Assembly: GCA_947570615.1 (NCBI GenBank)
Contig: CANOVJ010000003.1
Location: 1 to 64,000, forward strand
Source of the DNA: an uncultured Lachnospiraceae bacterium
Lineage (GTDB): Bacteria; Bacillota; Clostridia; Lachnospirales; Lachnospiraceae
Direction of reading: 5' to 3'
DNA: 64,000 nucleotides
The translations under genes were made by a program, and so were the position numbers. Position 1 is the stretch's first letter, and every line of letters starts with the position of its first letter. Below are positions 41,413 to 51,026 of the stretch, in pieces. Under the pieces are notes generated by a model, which did not search any database, was not told the DNA's origin, and saw only the letters and a list, made by a program, of their open reading frames with translations.

Positions 41413-42897
41413 ATGAAAAAGGTACAAGGGAAAAGGATGAGGAGGAAAAATGCAGGCAGGCGCATCGGCGCGATGCTTCTGGCCGGGACGCTTGTCTGCG
41501 GGCTTTCGGGGTGCGGGCAGAAGAGCCCCCTGGATCCCGGCGATCCGGTGTCGCTGACAGTGTGGCATTATTACAACGGTTCCCAGCAGGCGGCTTTCGA
41601 CGCCCTGGTGGAGGAGTTTAACGCCTCCGAGGGCCGGGAAAAGGGAATTTATGTGCAGGGCTACAGTCAGGGCTCTGTCTCCGATCTGGAGACGGCGGTG
41701 AGGGATTCCATCGGCGGGAAGGTGGGGGCGGATGAGATGCCGGATATTTTCTCCTCCTATGCGGACACCGCCTGGGAGGTGGAGCAGGCCGGGGCCCTGG
41801 CCAGTCTCTCCGACTATCTCTCCGACGAAGAGCTGGCGGCTTACGTGGATTCTTATATAGAAGAGGGACGCATTGCCAGCGACGGCACGCTGCGGATTTT
41901 TCCCACGGCCAAGTCCACGGAGATCACCATGCTCAACAGGACGGACTGGGAGCCCTTTGCGCAGGCCACCGGCGCTTCGCTGGAGGATTTGAGGACGGTG
42001 GAAGGGGTGGCGGCCACGGCAAAAGCCTATTATGAGTGGACGGACGCTCAGACCCCGGATACAGAGGGGGACGGCCGGGCGTTTTATGGCCGGGACGCAG
42101 TGGCCAACTACTTTATCATCGGAATGCAGCAGCTCGGCGTGGAGATTTTTCAGGTGGAAAATGGACAGGTGACCTTAAATACCCCGAAGCAGGAGCTGCG
42201 CCGCCTGTGGGAAAACTATTACGTTCCTATGATAAAGGGCTATTTCGGGGCCTATGGTTCCTTCCGCTCCGATGATGTGAAGACGGGCGATCTTCTGGCC
42301 TATACGGGCTCTACCGCCTCCGCCATGTATTTTCCCGACCAGGTGGAGCTGGACGGGACGAGCTACCCCATCGATTATATCGTGATGGAGGCGCCCGTCT
42401 TCGAGGGCGGAAAGCGTGTGGCGGTACAGCAGGGAGCCGGTATGGTGGTGAGTAAATCCGACAGAAAGCATGAGTACGCCGCCGTGGAATTCCTCAAATG
42501 GTTCACCCAGGCGCAGAACAATCTCCGGTTTGGCTGTGTGTCCGGTTATCTGCCTGTGCTCAGGGAGGCAAACAGCACGGAAAAGCTGGCTCAGGTGATA
42601 GAGGAGCAGGCTCTCTCGGTAGCGCCCAAGACCTATGACTGCCTGACCACCGTTTTTGAGGAGATGGAGGGCATGACGCTGTACACCAACCGGAGCTTTC
42701 AGAATGGCTACGCCGCCAGGAAGGTTCTGGAATATCACCTGGCAGATCAGGCCGCCCTGGACCGGGAGGAGGTGGAGGCGGCCCTCAGTCAGGGAAAGAG
42801 CCTTTCGGAGGCGGCAGCCCCCTTTGTCACGGAGGAAGCCTTCGAAGCCTGGTATCAGTCTTTCTGCGATGCATTGACTGAGGCGGTTAACGGATAA
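41413..42897 (+). CDS. Extracellular solute-binding lipoprotein (family 1), kinase-associated
   Basis: This 494-residue protein has a lipobox GLSGC (Cys 34) and a family-1 solute-binding fold (SLTVWHYYNGSQQAAFDALV; EMPDIFSSYADTAWEVEQAG; VQQGAGMVVSKSDRKHEYAA). No permease genes are nearby. The hybrid histidine kinase follows after 45 bases, so this protein may bind a ligand and present it to the kinase's extracellular domain rather than feed a transporter. GGAGAAGGCAGGA precedes the ATG. Confidence 0.85.
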   Translation: MKKVQGKRMRRKNAGRRIGAMLLAGTLVCGLSGCGQKSPLDPGDPVSLTVWHYYNGSQQAAFDALVEEFNASEGREKGIYVQGYSQGSVSDLETAVRDSIGGKVGADEMPDIFSSYADTAWEVEQAGALASLSDYLSDEELAAYVDSYIEEGRIASDGTLRIFPTAKSTEITMLNRTDWEPFAQATGASLEDLRTVEGVAATAKAYYEWTDAQTPDTEGDGRAFYGRDAVANYFIIGMQQLGVEIFQVENGQVTLNTPKQELRRLWENYYVPMIKGYFGAYGSFRSDDVKTGDLLAYTGSTASAMYFPDQVELDGTSYPIDYIVMEAPVFEGGKRVAVQQGAGMVVSKSDRKHEYAAVEFLKWFTQAQNNLRFGCVSGYLPVLREANSTEKLAQVIEEQALSVAPKTYDCLTTVFEEMEGMTLYTNRSFQNGYAARKVLEYHLADQAALDREEVEAALSQGKSLSEAAAPFVTEEAFEAWYQSFCDALTEAVNG

Positions 42898-42942
42898 GGA
42901 CGGCGCCGCAGTCCCTGATTCGCGGCGACAGGGGGGGGCAGG

Positions 42943-45900
42943 ATGGAAAGGAAAAGCGGAAAGAAAAAAAAGACAACCATATTCAGGATTTTTCTGGTTC
43001 CCCTGATCCTGATCATGCTTGTCCAGAGCATGATCACCATCGGTACGCTGGTGGTCAGAAGGACTGCGGGGATGCTGGAGGAATATTCCGGCAGCATGAT
43101 GAGCCGGCTGGTGGAAAACCGGAAGGTGATCCTGCAAAACGATATGAACCAGCGCTGGGCGTCGATCCATGGGCAGGAAGCGGTCATGAACGATGTCCTG
43201 GAGGAGTTTTTGCGTAGCGAGGACATGGAGCTTGCGCAGGTGCTTAAGTCGGGCGAGGAGAAGGACAGGCTGCTGGAGGCGCTTTTTCCACAGTGCCTGA
43301 ATCTGCTGCAGGGCAGCTCCACCACAGGGATCTTTCTGATCCTGACAGGGGAGGAGACGGGACAGGCGGGGGAGTTTGACGGATTTTTCCTGCGGGATTC
43401 CGATCCCCTCACCAATCCGGCCAACTATACGGATCTGCTACTGGAGCGGGGGAGCAAGAGCCTCTCCAGAGAGTGGAATATTCCTCTGGATACCAACTGG
43501 ACAACCCGTTTCCATATGGACGGTCAGGGGCAAAATGCCTCCGACAGCTTTTTTTACGAGCCCTGGAGGGCGGGGGCGGACTATCCGGATGCGGACACCG
43601 CCGACCTGGGCTACTGGTCGTTGCCGTTTTCCCTGGAAAAGGACGGGGCGAACGCTTACCGGATGATTACATATTCTCTGCCGCTGCGCCGGGACGGCCA
43701 GGTGTACGGCGTACTGGGTGTGGAGATCTCCGAGAGAAATCTGCACAATTATTTTCCCATCGAGGAACTCAACGACTCCCGCCAGTCCGGGTATCTGCTG
43801 GCAGTCCAGGATGAGGAGGGGGCGTATCGGCCTCTGCTTGGCCGCGGCCTTCTGTGCAATCTGATCAGCACCGGGGGCGAGACCTTTTCTCTGAAGGAGA
43901 CGGACTATGAAAATCTGCTGCGGGTGAGAAACGTCCGGCTCGAGGGCCAGGGTATTTTTGCCGTGGCCTGTCCCTTAAAGCTCTACAGTAACAATGTTCC
44001 CTATGAAAATACCGAATGGGCGCTGGTGGGTCTGAACACGGAAAAGGAGCTCTTTGGAATGAGCCGTCAGCTCTATCTGTGGATGCTGCTGGCCGTGCTG
44101 GTGGGTCTGGCCTTTGGCGTTGTCGGCATTTATGTGCTGGTAAGGTATCTGACCAGGCCGGTTGCGCGGCTCATGGAGTGCATCAGCAGAGGGAGCGCGG
44201 GCCTTAATGAGTTTGAAACGTCCAATATTCTGGAGGTGGACGCCCTGTTCGATGTGGTAAAGGCGCTGACGGACAGGCAGAAGGAGGCGGAGAATATTCT
44301 TCTGGAGGAAAAGGAGCGCTACCGGGTGGCTCTGGAATCCTCCAGGGATATCTTTTTTTCCTATGATATCCGAAGACATACGCTGGATATTGTAAATCAT
44401 GAGACCATGAACGGGCAGTGGCTGTGCGAGGAGTTTGAGAGCGGCTTTATCAATCCGGAATATATTCATGAACAGGACAGGGAGGAGACTGTCCGTATCA
44501 TGCAGAGCAGGGAGGATAAGATCCAGGCGCAGTTCCGGATGAAGTGGCCGGAGGATGCGGACTTTGTGTGGGTGGCGCTTTCGGCCAGGGCAATTAACGA
44601 CACGGACGGCAGGCGCTGGAAGCTGGTGGGAAGCATCCGGGACATCCAGGAGCAGAAGCAGCAGGAGGAGGAGCAGCGCCGCAAAAACACCACCGACGGC
44701 GTCACCGGCCTTCCTGTTTTCAGCGCGGGGATGGAGCAGATCAGGGCGCTGAGAGGGAGCTGTCCCCAGGGCGTCATGGTCAGCCTGTTTCTGGATAAGC
44801 TCAGGGAGAACAATGAGAAGAACGGTATCGTGTTCGGCGATATGATTCTGGAAGAGATCGGGAGTATGCTCCGTGAGGCCGCCGGGGAGCTGGCCCGGAG
44901 AACCGGACATAAGACGGCGGCCCTGCGCCTGAATCAGGACGAGCTGGCGCTGTGGCTGGAGGATGCGTCCGCAGAGCAGGCCGCGGCCTTTGTGGAAGAG
45001 CTGCTTGGAAGAATCGAGGCGGCCTTTGACGGGGAATCGTTCAGCGTCCATGTACATGCAGGCCTTTCGCAGGGCGGGGCGAATCAGTCCGCGGACGATC
45101 TGATCCGCATGGCCAGACTCGCTGCGGGCATACCGGCTGTGAGCGGCGGGCGGTATACCTTTTTTGAGGATATTCCTGTCAATAAGAGGGAGGTTCTGCC
45201 CGCGGGCGCCGGAACCGATATCAACATGCCGGGCTACGGGGAGGATGTGAGCCTGTCCTCCCTTGCACTGAATCTGTTTGGCAGGGGAGCGGACTTCCCG
45301 GCCCAGATGACGCTGATGATCCGCAGGATCGCCAGATTTTATCAGGCAGGGGATGTGCTGGTATCCGTGCTGCGGACGGATTTTAACGCGAGCTATGTGG
45401 AGTATCAGTGGCACCGGGACAAAGAGAATGAGGCGCAGAGTGTGCAGAAATTCAGCGAGGAGGAGAGGAGGGCTTTCCTGGACTGGCTTGGAAGCTGTCC
45501 GGGCGGGGAGGAGGTCCGCCCCTTTTCACAGGACGAGAGCGAACAGAAGGTTATCCGCTGTTTTCTTGGAATTTCACAGGGCCGGCAGGGTGTGGTTCTT
45601 CCCATGTACGACAGCGGAAGCTATATGGGAAATATCTGTATCTGCGGAGTTTCTCCAAAGGTTCTGGACAGTCCTGAGAGCGTGCAGGAGCTGGCCGAGC
45701 TGGGCCGTGTGATTCAGGGGCAGCTGAATCAGCAGCACCATGATATTGCCAGCAGAGCCAAGTCGGAGTTTCTCTCCCGCATGAGCCATGAGATCCGTAC
45801 GCCCATGAACGGAATCATTGGCATGACGGCGATCGCCCTTCAGCAGGATCAGAGCAGAGAGCGGGTGGAGGACTGCCTGCAGAAAATCCGCTCCTCCTCC

Positions 45901-46890
45901 AATTATCTGCTGGGGCTGATCAACGATATTCTCGATATGTCCAAAATAGAGAGCGGAAAGATGAAGCTGGAGCCCTGCAATTTTGATCTCATGGAAATGC
46001 TGGACACGATCCGGGAGCTGATCACCCCCCAGGCTCAGGCGAAGGAAATCCGTTTTGTACAGGAGATCGAACTGACCGGAAGCTGGTTTGTGGCGGACCG
46101 GATGCGCATCAGCCAGGTGCTCATCAATCTGCTGGGCAATGCGGTGAAGTTTACGCCCGCGAAGGGAAGAATAACCCTGAGCGTGCGGGAGCAGGAGAGA
46201 GCGGGCGGGGAGTGCCGGGTCAGCTTTGCGGTGAGAGATACGGGCTCCGGAATTCCCAGAGAGGATCAGGAGAGGGTGTTCCGCTCCTTCGAGCAGGCCT
46301 CCGACAACAATCCTGCCAGACAGCAGGGAACCGGGCTGGGGCTTTCCATCAGCCGCCGCCTGGTTCAGATGATGGGCAGCAGCATCCAGCTCGAGAGCGA
46401 GCCCGGAGAGGGCAGCACCTTCAGCTTTTCCATCCTTTTAAAGCAGGGGGAAAGCATGGAGAGCAAAAAACAGCAGGAGGAGCTTTCCTTCGAGGGCTGC
46501 CGGGTACTGGTGGTGGAGGACAACGAGCTCAACTCCGAGATTGCCCAGAGCCTTCTGGAGGATAAGGGCTTTGTGGTGGACTGCGTGTACGACGGGGCCC
46601 AGGCGCTGGAGCGCGTACGGGAGACGGAGCCGGGGACCTATGACGTGATCCTGATGGATATCATGATGCCGGTGATGGACGGCCTGGACGCCACCCGGGC
46701 GATCCGTGCCATGGACCGGGAGGACTGCCGGAGCGTTCCCATCGTGGCCATGTCGGCCAATGCCTTCGACGACGATCTGAAAAAGTCCGTGGAGTGCGGC
46801 ATGAACGGACACCTTTCCAAGCCTGTGGAGGTGGATAAGCTCTACCAGACGCTGGACCAGGTGATCCGGGCGGGGAAGGAAGCAGAATGA
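42943..46890 (+). CDS. Hybrid sensor histidine kinase (Cache-PAS-degenerate GGDEF-HisKA-HATPase-REC)
   Basis: This 1315-residue membrane protein has several domains in order. TM1 (about 13-35) and TM2 (about 377-400) flank a large extracellular Cache-type sensor. A HAMP-like linker is followed by a PAS domain (about 460-575) and a GGDEF-like domain (about 585-750) whose signature is changed to LNQDELAL. Next come another region of about 170 residues, HisKA with H949 (FLSRMSHEIRTPMNG), HATPase (LLGNAVKFT; DTGSGIP; GTGLGLSIS) and a receiver with D1239 (VILMDIMMPVMDG). It should autophosphorylate on H949 and pass phosphate to D1239 and then to an unlinked partner. The binding protein upstream is the likely signal input. 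Confidence 0.9.
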   Translation: MERKSGKKKKTTIFRIFLVPLILIMLVQSMITIGTLVVRRTAGMLEEYSGSMMSRLVENRKVILQNDMNQRWASIHGQEAVMNDVLEEFLRSEDMELAQVLKSGEEKDRLLEALFPQCLNLLQGSSTTGIFLILTGEETGQAGEFDGFFLRDSDPLTNPANYTDLLLERGSKSLSREWNIPLDTNWTTRFHMDGQGQNASDSFFYEPWRAGADYPDADTADLGYWSLPFSLEKDGANAYRMITYSLPLRRDGQVYGVLGVEISERNLHNYFPIEELNDSRQSGYLLAVQDEEGAYRPLLGRGLLCNLISTGGETFSLKETDYENLLRVRNVRLEGQGIFAVACPLKLYSNNVPYENTEWALVGLNTEKELFGMSRQLYLWMLLAVLVGLAFGVVGIYVLVRYLTRPVARLMECISRGSAGLNEFETSNILEVDALFDVVKALTDRQKEAENILLEEKERYRVALESSRDIFFSYDIRRHTLDIVNHETMNGQWLCEEFESGFINPEYIHEQDREETVRIMQSREDKIQAQFRMKWPEDADFVWVALSARAINDTDGRRWKLVGSIRDIQEQKQQEEEQRRKNTTDGVTGLPVFSAGMEQIRALRGSCPQGVMVSLFLDKLRENNEKNGIVFGDMILEEIGSMLREAAGELARRTGHKTAALRLNQDELALWLEDASAEQAAAFVEELLGRIEAAFDGESFSVHVHAGLSQGGANQSADDLIRMARLAAGIPAVSGGRYTFFEDIPVNKREVLPAGAGTDINMPGYGEDVSLSSLALNLFGRGADFPAQMTLMIRRIARFYQAGDVLVSVLRTDFNASYVEYQWHRDKENEAQSVQKFSEEERRAFLDWLGSCPGGEEVRPFSQDESEQKVIRCFLGISQGRQGVVLPMYDSGSYMGNICICGVSPKVLDSPESVQELAELGRVIQGQLNQQHHDIASRAKSEFLSRMSHEIRTPMNGIIGMTAIALQQDQSRERVEDCLQKIRSSSNYLLGLINDILDMSKIESGKMKLEPCNFDLMEMLDTIRELITPQAQAKEIRFVQEIELTGSWFVADRMRISQVLINLLGNAVKFTPAKGRITLSVREQERAGGECRVSFAVRDTGSGIPREDQERVFRSFEQASDNNPARQQGTGLGLSISRRLVQMMGSSIQLESEPGEGSTFSFSILLKQGESMESKKQQEELSFEGCRVLVVEDNELNSEIAQSLLEDKGFVVDCVYDGAQALERVRETEPGTYDVILMDIMMPVMDGLDATRAIRAMDREDCRSVPIVAMSANAFDDDLKKSVECGMNGHLSKPVEVDKLYQTLDQVIRAGKEAE

Positions 46891-46931
46891 CCGTAAAATA
46901 CGCTGCGGAACTGGATATGGAGGAAAACAAA

Positions 46932-48290
46932 ATGGAACGGGAAAAATTAGGTTCGCGGATGGGCTTCATCTTACTGTCCGCAGGATGCGCCATCGGAATT
47001 GGAAATGTGTGGAGATTCCCCTATATCACGGGGCTGTACGGCGGGAGCGCCTTTGTGCTCTTTTACCTGTTCTTTCTGATCACCATGGGGATTCCTGTGA
47101 TGACCATGGAGTTCGCCGTGGGGCGGGCCAGCAGAAGGAGTATCATCAGGAGCTTTACAGAGCTGGAAAAGCCCGGGCAGAAGTGGCATCTTCACGGGTA
47201 CCTGGGCATGGCGGGGAATTATCTGCTTATGATGTTTTATACCACTGTGGCGGGCTGGATGCTGTACTATTTTTATCAGATGCTGACAGGGAAATTCACC
47301 GGCAGAAACGCCGCTCAGGTGGAGGGGATGTTCCTGGAAATGCTGGGCGATCCCCTGGTGCTTACGGTCTGTATGGTCATCATCGTGGCGGCGGGGATCC
47401 TGATCTGTTCCCTGGGCCTGCAAAAAGGGGTGGAGCGGATTACCAAGATCATGATGAGCCTTCTGCTGGTGATCATCGTGGTGCTGGCGGTACACGGTAT
47501 GACGCTGGAGGGTAGCATGGAGGGGCTGAAATTCTATCTTCTGCCTGATTTCGGGAGGATGAAGGAGGTCGGAGTATGGGAGACGATCACGGCGGCCATG
47601 AATCAGGCCTTTTTTACCTTAAGCCTGGGGATCGGGGCCATGGCCATTTTTGGAAGCTATATCGATAAGAAGCGCACGCTCCTGGGGGAGGCGGTGAATA
47701 TTGCGGTGCTGGATACCTTTGTGGCGCTGGTGTCGGGCCTGATTATTTTCCCCACCTGCTTTGCCTTCGGGATCAGCCCGGACGCGGGGCCGCAGCTTAT
47801 CTTTGTCACCCTGCCCAACGTGTTTAACGGCATGGCCGGGGGCAGGATCTGGGGGACGCTGTTTTTTATCTTTATGACATTTGCGGCCTTTTCCACCATA
47901 CTTGCGGTGTTTGAAAATATCATTTCCTGCTGCATGGATCTCTTTGGGTGGGACAGGAAGAGAGCCTGTCTGGTGAATCTGGCCGCGCTGATCGTACTGT
48001 CCATGCCCTGCGTGCTGGGCTACAACCTGTGGTCTGCCGTTCAGCCTCTGGGGGAGGGAAGCGCCATTCTGGATCTGGAGGATTTTGCGGTGAGCAACGT
48101 GATTCTGCCTGTGGGATCCCTGTGTTACCTTCTGTTCTGCGTGACGCGCTGCGGATGGGGATTCGACAGATATCTGGAGGAAGCAAACACGGGAACCGGC
48201 ATAAAGACACCCCGGTGGATCCGGGTCTATGTGGCGTATATTCTGCCGGTGCTGCTTGTTTTTCTTACCGTGATGGGGATCTTCGGGTGA
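46932..48290 (+). CDS. Sodium-dependent transporter of the NSS/SNF family
   Basis: This is a protein of about 452 residues with 11-12 helices. It has the family signature near the N-terminus (RMGFILLSAGCAIGIGNVWR; FPYITGLYGGSAFVLFYLFF) that forms the Na+ and substrate sites, as in bacterial LeuT and TnaT. Substrates are usually amino acids. GGAGG at 46919-46923 sets the start at 46932; an in-frame ATG at 46887 overlaps the kinase stop. Cotranscription with the kinase is likely, but the functional link is unclear. Confidence 0.88.
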   Translation: MEREKLGSRMGFILLSAGCAIGIGNVWRFPYITGLYGGSAFVLFYLFFLITMGIPVMTMEFAVGRASRRSIIRSFTELEKPGQKWHLHGYLGMAGNYLLMMFYTTVAGWMLYYFYQMLTGKFTGRNAAQVEGMFLEMLGDPLVLTVCMVIIVAAGILICSLGLQKGVERITKIMMSLLLVIIVVLAVHGMTLEGSMEGLKFYLLPDFGRMKEVGVWETITAAMNQAFFTLSLGIGAMAIFGSYIDKKRTLLGEAVNIAVLDTFVALVSGLIIFPTCFAFGISPDAGPQLIFVTLPNVFNGMAGGRIWGTLFFIFMTFAAFSTILAVFENIISCCMDLFGWDRKRACLVNLAALIVLSMPCVLGYNLWSAVQPLGEGSAILDLEDFAVSNVILPVGSLCYLLFCVTRCGWGFDRYLEEANTGTGIKTPRWIRVYVAYILPVLLVFLTVMGIFG

Positions 48291-48369
48291 AGATGCATGG
48301 AAGGATGGAGGCGGCACTTAAACGAGACGGCAAAGACAGGAGAGCAATGCGAGGAGGGGATGTGGGAAA

Positions 48370-48843
48370 ATGAAGCTGTTAATCAAACAGAGGGTTTTTT
48401 CGTGGACAGATACTTATGATGTGTATGACGAGAGCGGCAGCGTGAGATATTTTGTGAAAGCGGACTTTTTTGCGCTGGGCCACCGGCTTCATATCTATGA
48501 CGCGCACGAGCGGGAGGTGGGGCTGATCAGGGAAAAGCTTCTCTCGTTCCTTCCCCTTTTTGAGATCGAGGTGGACGGCGCGGTGAGGGGGACGATTCAG
48601 AAGAAGCTGACCTTCTTAAAGCCCGGATATGAGGTGGACTGCAACGGCTGGCAGGCGGAGGGCAACTTCCTGGGATGGGACTACGATGTATATTCCGGGG
48701 GGAGGAGAGTCGTTCACATCTCAAAGGAGCTGCTCCACTGGGGAGACACCTACGTGCTGGATTTTGCAGACCCGGCGGATGAACTGATGGGACTGCTTCT
48801 CGTGATTGCCATCGACGCGGCCAACTGCAGTCAGGGAAAATGA
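48370..48843 (+). CDS. LURP-one-related (YxjI-like) protein
   Basis: This 157-residue protein has the Tubby C-terminal-like beta fold of the LURP-one family: KLLIKQRVFSWTDTYDVYDE, YFVKADFFALGHRLHIYD, LSFLPLFEIEVDG and WDYDVYSGGRRVVHISKELL. Bacterial members may bind phospholipids; the role is unknown. It lies between the transporter and the alpha-galactosidase, all on the plus strand. Confidence 0.85.
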   Translation: MKLLIKQRVFSWTDTYDVYDESGSVRYFVKADFFALGHRLHIYDAHEREVGLIREKLLSFLPLFEIEVDGAVRGTIQKKLTFLKPGYEVDCNGWQAEGNFLGWDYDVYSGGRRVVHISKELLHWGDTYVLDFADPADELMGLLLVIAIDAANCSQGK

Positions 48844-48896
48844 CCGGGGATGCATGGAAGGACAGCCGCGGGACGATTAAATAAGGAGGAAGAGAT

Positions 48897-51005
48897 ATGG
48901 TTACTATTTTAAACAGGTATGCACTGGGAGACATGGACTGCTGTTACTTTAAGGACAGCGAGAGCGGGAATGTGGAGCTGGCGCTCATCCCCGCAGGGAT
49001 GGAGCCCCTTGCCTGGGAGAAGAAAAGGCAGCGGGTGGACAGCCTGATTCAGATCAAGAAGGCGGGGGACGCTTATCCGGGAGGGTATGCGGGAGGCGCA
49101 ACCCTGCGGGAGAGCGCGACCACCGGGGCGCTTCGCTTCGAGAGGCAGTATGTGGAGGAGGATGAGGAGCAGACGGCCATCTATACCGTGATGGACTGCG
49201 GCCAGGGCTGCAGGGCAACCCACGTTCTGGTCTGGAAAAAGGGGAGCCTTCATCTGGAGTGCCGCACGGAATTTGAGAACGGCGGGGAAAAGAGAGTCTC
49301 TCTGGAGCTGCTCTCCAGCTTCTCCCTGGGCGGGATTACCCCCTTTACGGAGCAGGACGCGCCGGAGAGTCTTCTGGTTCACCGGGTGAGAAGCGTCTGG
49401 AGCATGGAAGGACGGCTGGAGAGCAGAACCATGGAGGAGCTGCAGTTAGAGCCCTCCTGGGCGGGCCATGCGGTGCGCTGCGAGCGGTTCGGACAGGTGG
49501 GCTCCATGCCGGTGAACAGGTATTTTCCCTGGCTGGTGGTGGAGGATCAGGCAAACGATGTTTTCTGGGGGGCACAGCTGATGCACAATGCCTCCTGGCA
49601 GATGGAAATTTACCGTAAGGACGATGCAGCCGCCATCTCCGGCGGGCTGGCGGACCGGGAGTTTGGTCACTGGATGAAGCACGTGGAGCCGGGAGAGAGC
49701 TTTGTATCGCCCGTGGCGATCCTGTCGGTATGCGCGGGGAAGGGCGTGGACGGGATTGCCCAGAGAATGACCGCCGCCCTGGAGCCTTACGTGGACGCGG
49801 GGCCGGAGAGCGAGCAGGATCTGCCGGTGCTTTTCAACGAGTATTGCACCACCTGGGGATGTCCTTCTCATGAAAATATCTGCGGAATCCTGGACGCCAT
49901 CAGAGGAAAAGGGTTTGCCTACTTTGTGATCGACTGTGGCTGGTATAAGAAGGAGGGGATTCCCTGGCATATCATGATGGGGGATTATGACATTTCAAAG
50001 GAGCTGTTCCCCCAGGGGCTGGATAAGACTGTGGCGGCCATCAGGGAGGCCGGGATGAAGCCCGGAATCTGGTTCGAGATCGAAAACGTGGGCGAGGCGG
50101 CCGGGCAGTACCGGAACGAGGAGCACCTTCTGAAACGGGACGGCGTGCCCCTCTCCACTACATCCCGGCGTTTCTTTGACATGCGGGATCCCTGGGTGGA
50201 AGACTATCTCACCCGGAAAGTGATCGGTACCCTGAAGGATTACGGGTTTGAGTACATGAAGATCGACTATAACGACACCATCGGTCTGGGCTGCGACGGC
50301 GCGGAGTCGCTGGGGGAAGGCCTCCGGCAGAATATGGCCGCCTCCCTGGCTTTTCTGGAGAAGGTAAAGCGGGAGATTCCGGGAATCATTCTGGAGAACT
50401 GCGCTTCCGGCGGCCACAGGTTAGAGCCCCTTATGATGAGCGCCACCAGCATGGCCTCCTTCTCCGACGCCCACGAGTGCGAGGAGATTCCGGTGATCGC
50501 CGCAAATCTGCACCGGGTGATTCTGCCCAGGCAGAGCCAGATCTGGGCTGTGATCCACAAAGAGGATTCCCTGAAGCGGATCGCTTACTCGGTAGCCAAC
50601 ACCTTCCTGGGGCGGATGTGCATTTCCGGGGATGTGACAGAGCTGGACGAGGATCAGTGGGGACTGATCGAGGGCGGAATCGCCTTCTATAAAAGGATTG
50701 CGCCCATCATCAAAAAGGGCGTCACATATTTCCATGGAAGCCGGCTCGGCAGCTACCGTCATCTCAAAGGCTGGCAGGGGATCCTGCGGGTGTCCCAGGC
50801 GCAGGGAGCCCTGGCACTGTTCCATATCTTTACGAAGGATCAGGATGTGGTAAAAATCCCGCTTCCGGAGGGGAAGGACTGGACGGTGGAGGATGTTTAT
50901 TCCGCCGGGGAGTGTCAGATTTCCATTGAGGACGGCCCTGACGGGAAATCACTCTGCTACCGGGTGAGAGAGGAAAAGGAGGCCGTGGCGGTTCTGCTTC
51001 GGTAG
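48897..51005 (+). CDS. GH36-type alpha-galactosidase
   Basis: This 702-residue protein has an N-terminal beta-supersandwich (1-310) and a TIM barrel with clan-D motifs. The nucleophile is D457 in YMKIDYND, ENCASGGHR follows, and the acid/base is D524 in FSDAHE. It has no signal peptide, so it acts on imported alpha-galactosides such as raffinose-type sugars or melibiose. The CASGG loop is the GH36 substrate recognition site. AAGGAGG precedes the ATG at 48897. The chain is slightly shorter than typical RafA/AgaB enzymes (about 730). Confidence 0.88.
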   Translation: MVTILNRYALGDMDCCYFKDSESGNVELALIPAGMEPLAWEKKRQRVDSLIQIKKAGDAYPGGYAGGATLRESATTGALRFERQYVEEDEEQTAIYTVMDCGQGCRATHVLVWKKGSLHLECRTEFENGGEKRVSLELLSSFSLGGITPFTEQDAPESLLVHRVRSVWSMEGRLESRTMEELQLEPSWAGHAVRCERFGQVGSMPVNRYFPWLVVEDQANDVFWGAQLMHNASWQMEIYRKDDAAAISGGLADREFGHWMKHVEPGESFVSPVAILSVCAGKGVDGIAQRMTAALEPYVDAGPESEQDLPVLFNEYCTTWGCPSHENICGILDAIRGKGFAYFVIDCGWYKKEGIPWHIMMGDYDISKELFPQGLDKTVAAIREAGMKPGIWFEIENVGEAAGQYRNEEHLLKRDGVPLSTTSRRFFDMRDPWVEDYLTRKVIGTLKDYGFEYMKIDYNDTIGLGCDGAESLGEGLRQNMAASLAFLEKVKREIPGIILENCASGGHRLEPLMMSATSMASFSDAHECEEIPVIAANLHRVILPRQSQIWAVIHKEDSLKRIAYSVANTFLGRMCISGDVTELDEDQWGLIEGGIAFYKRIAPIIKKGVTYFHGSRLGSYRHLKGWQGILRVSQAQGALALFHIFTKDQDVVKIPLPEGKDWTVEDVYSAGECQISIEDGPDGKSLCYRVREEKEAVAVLLR

Positions 51006-51026
51006 AAATGGGAAAGGAGCAGGAGG

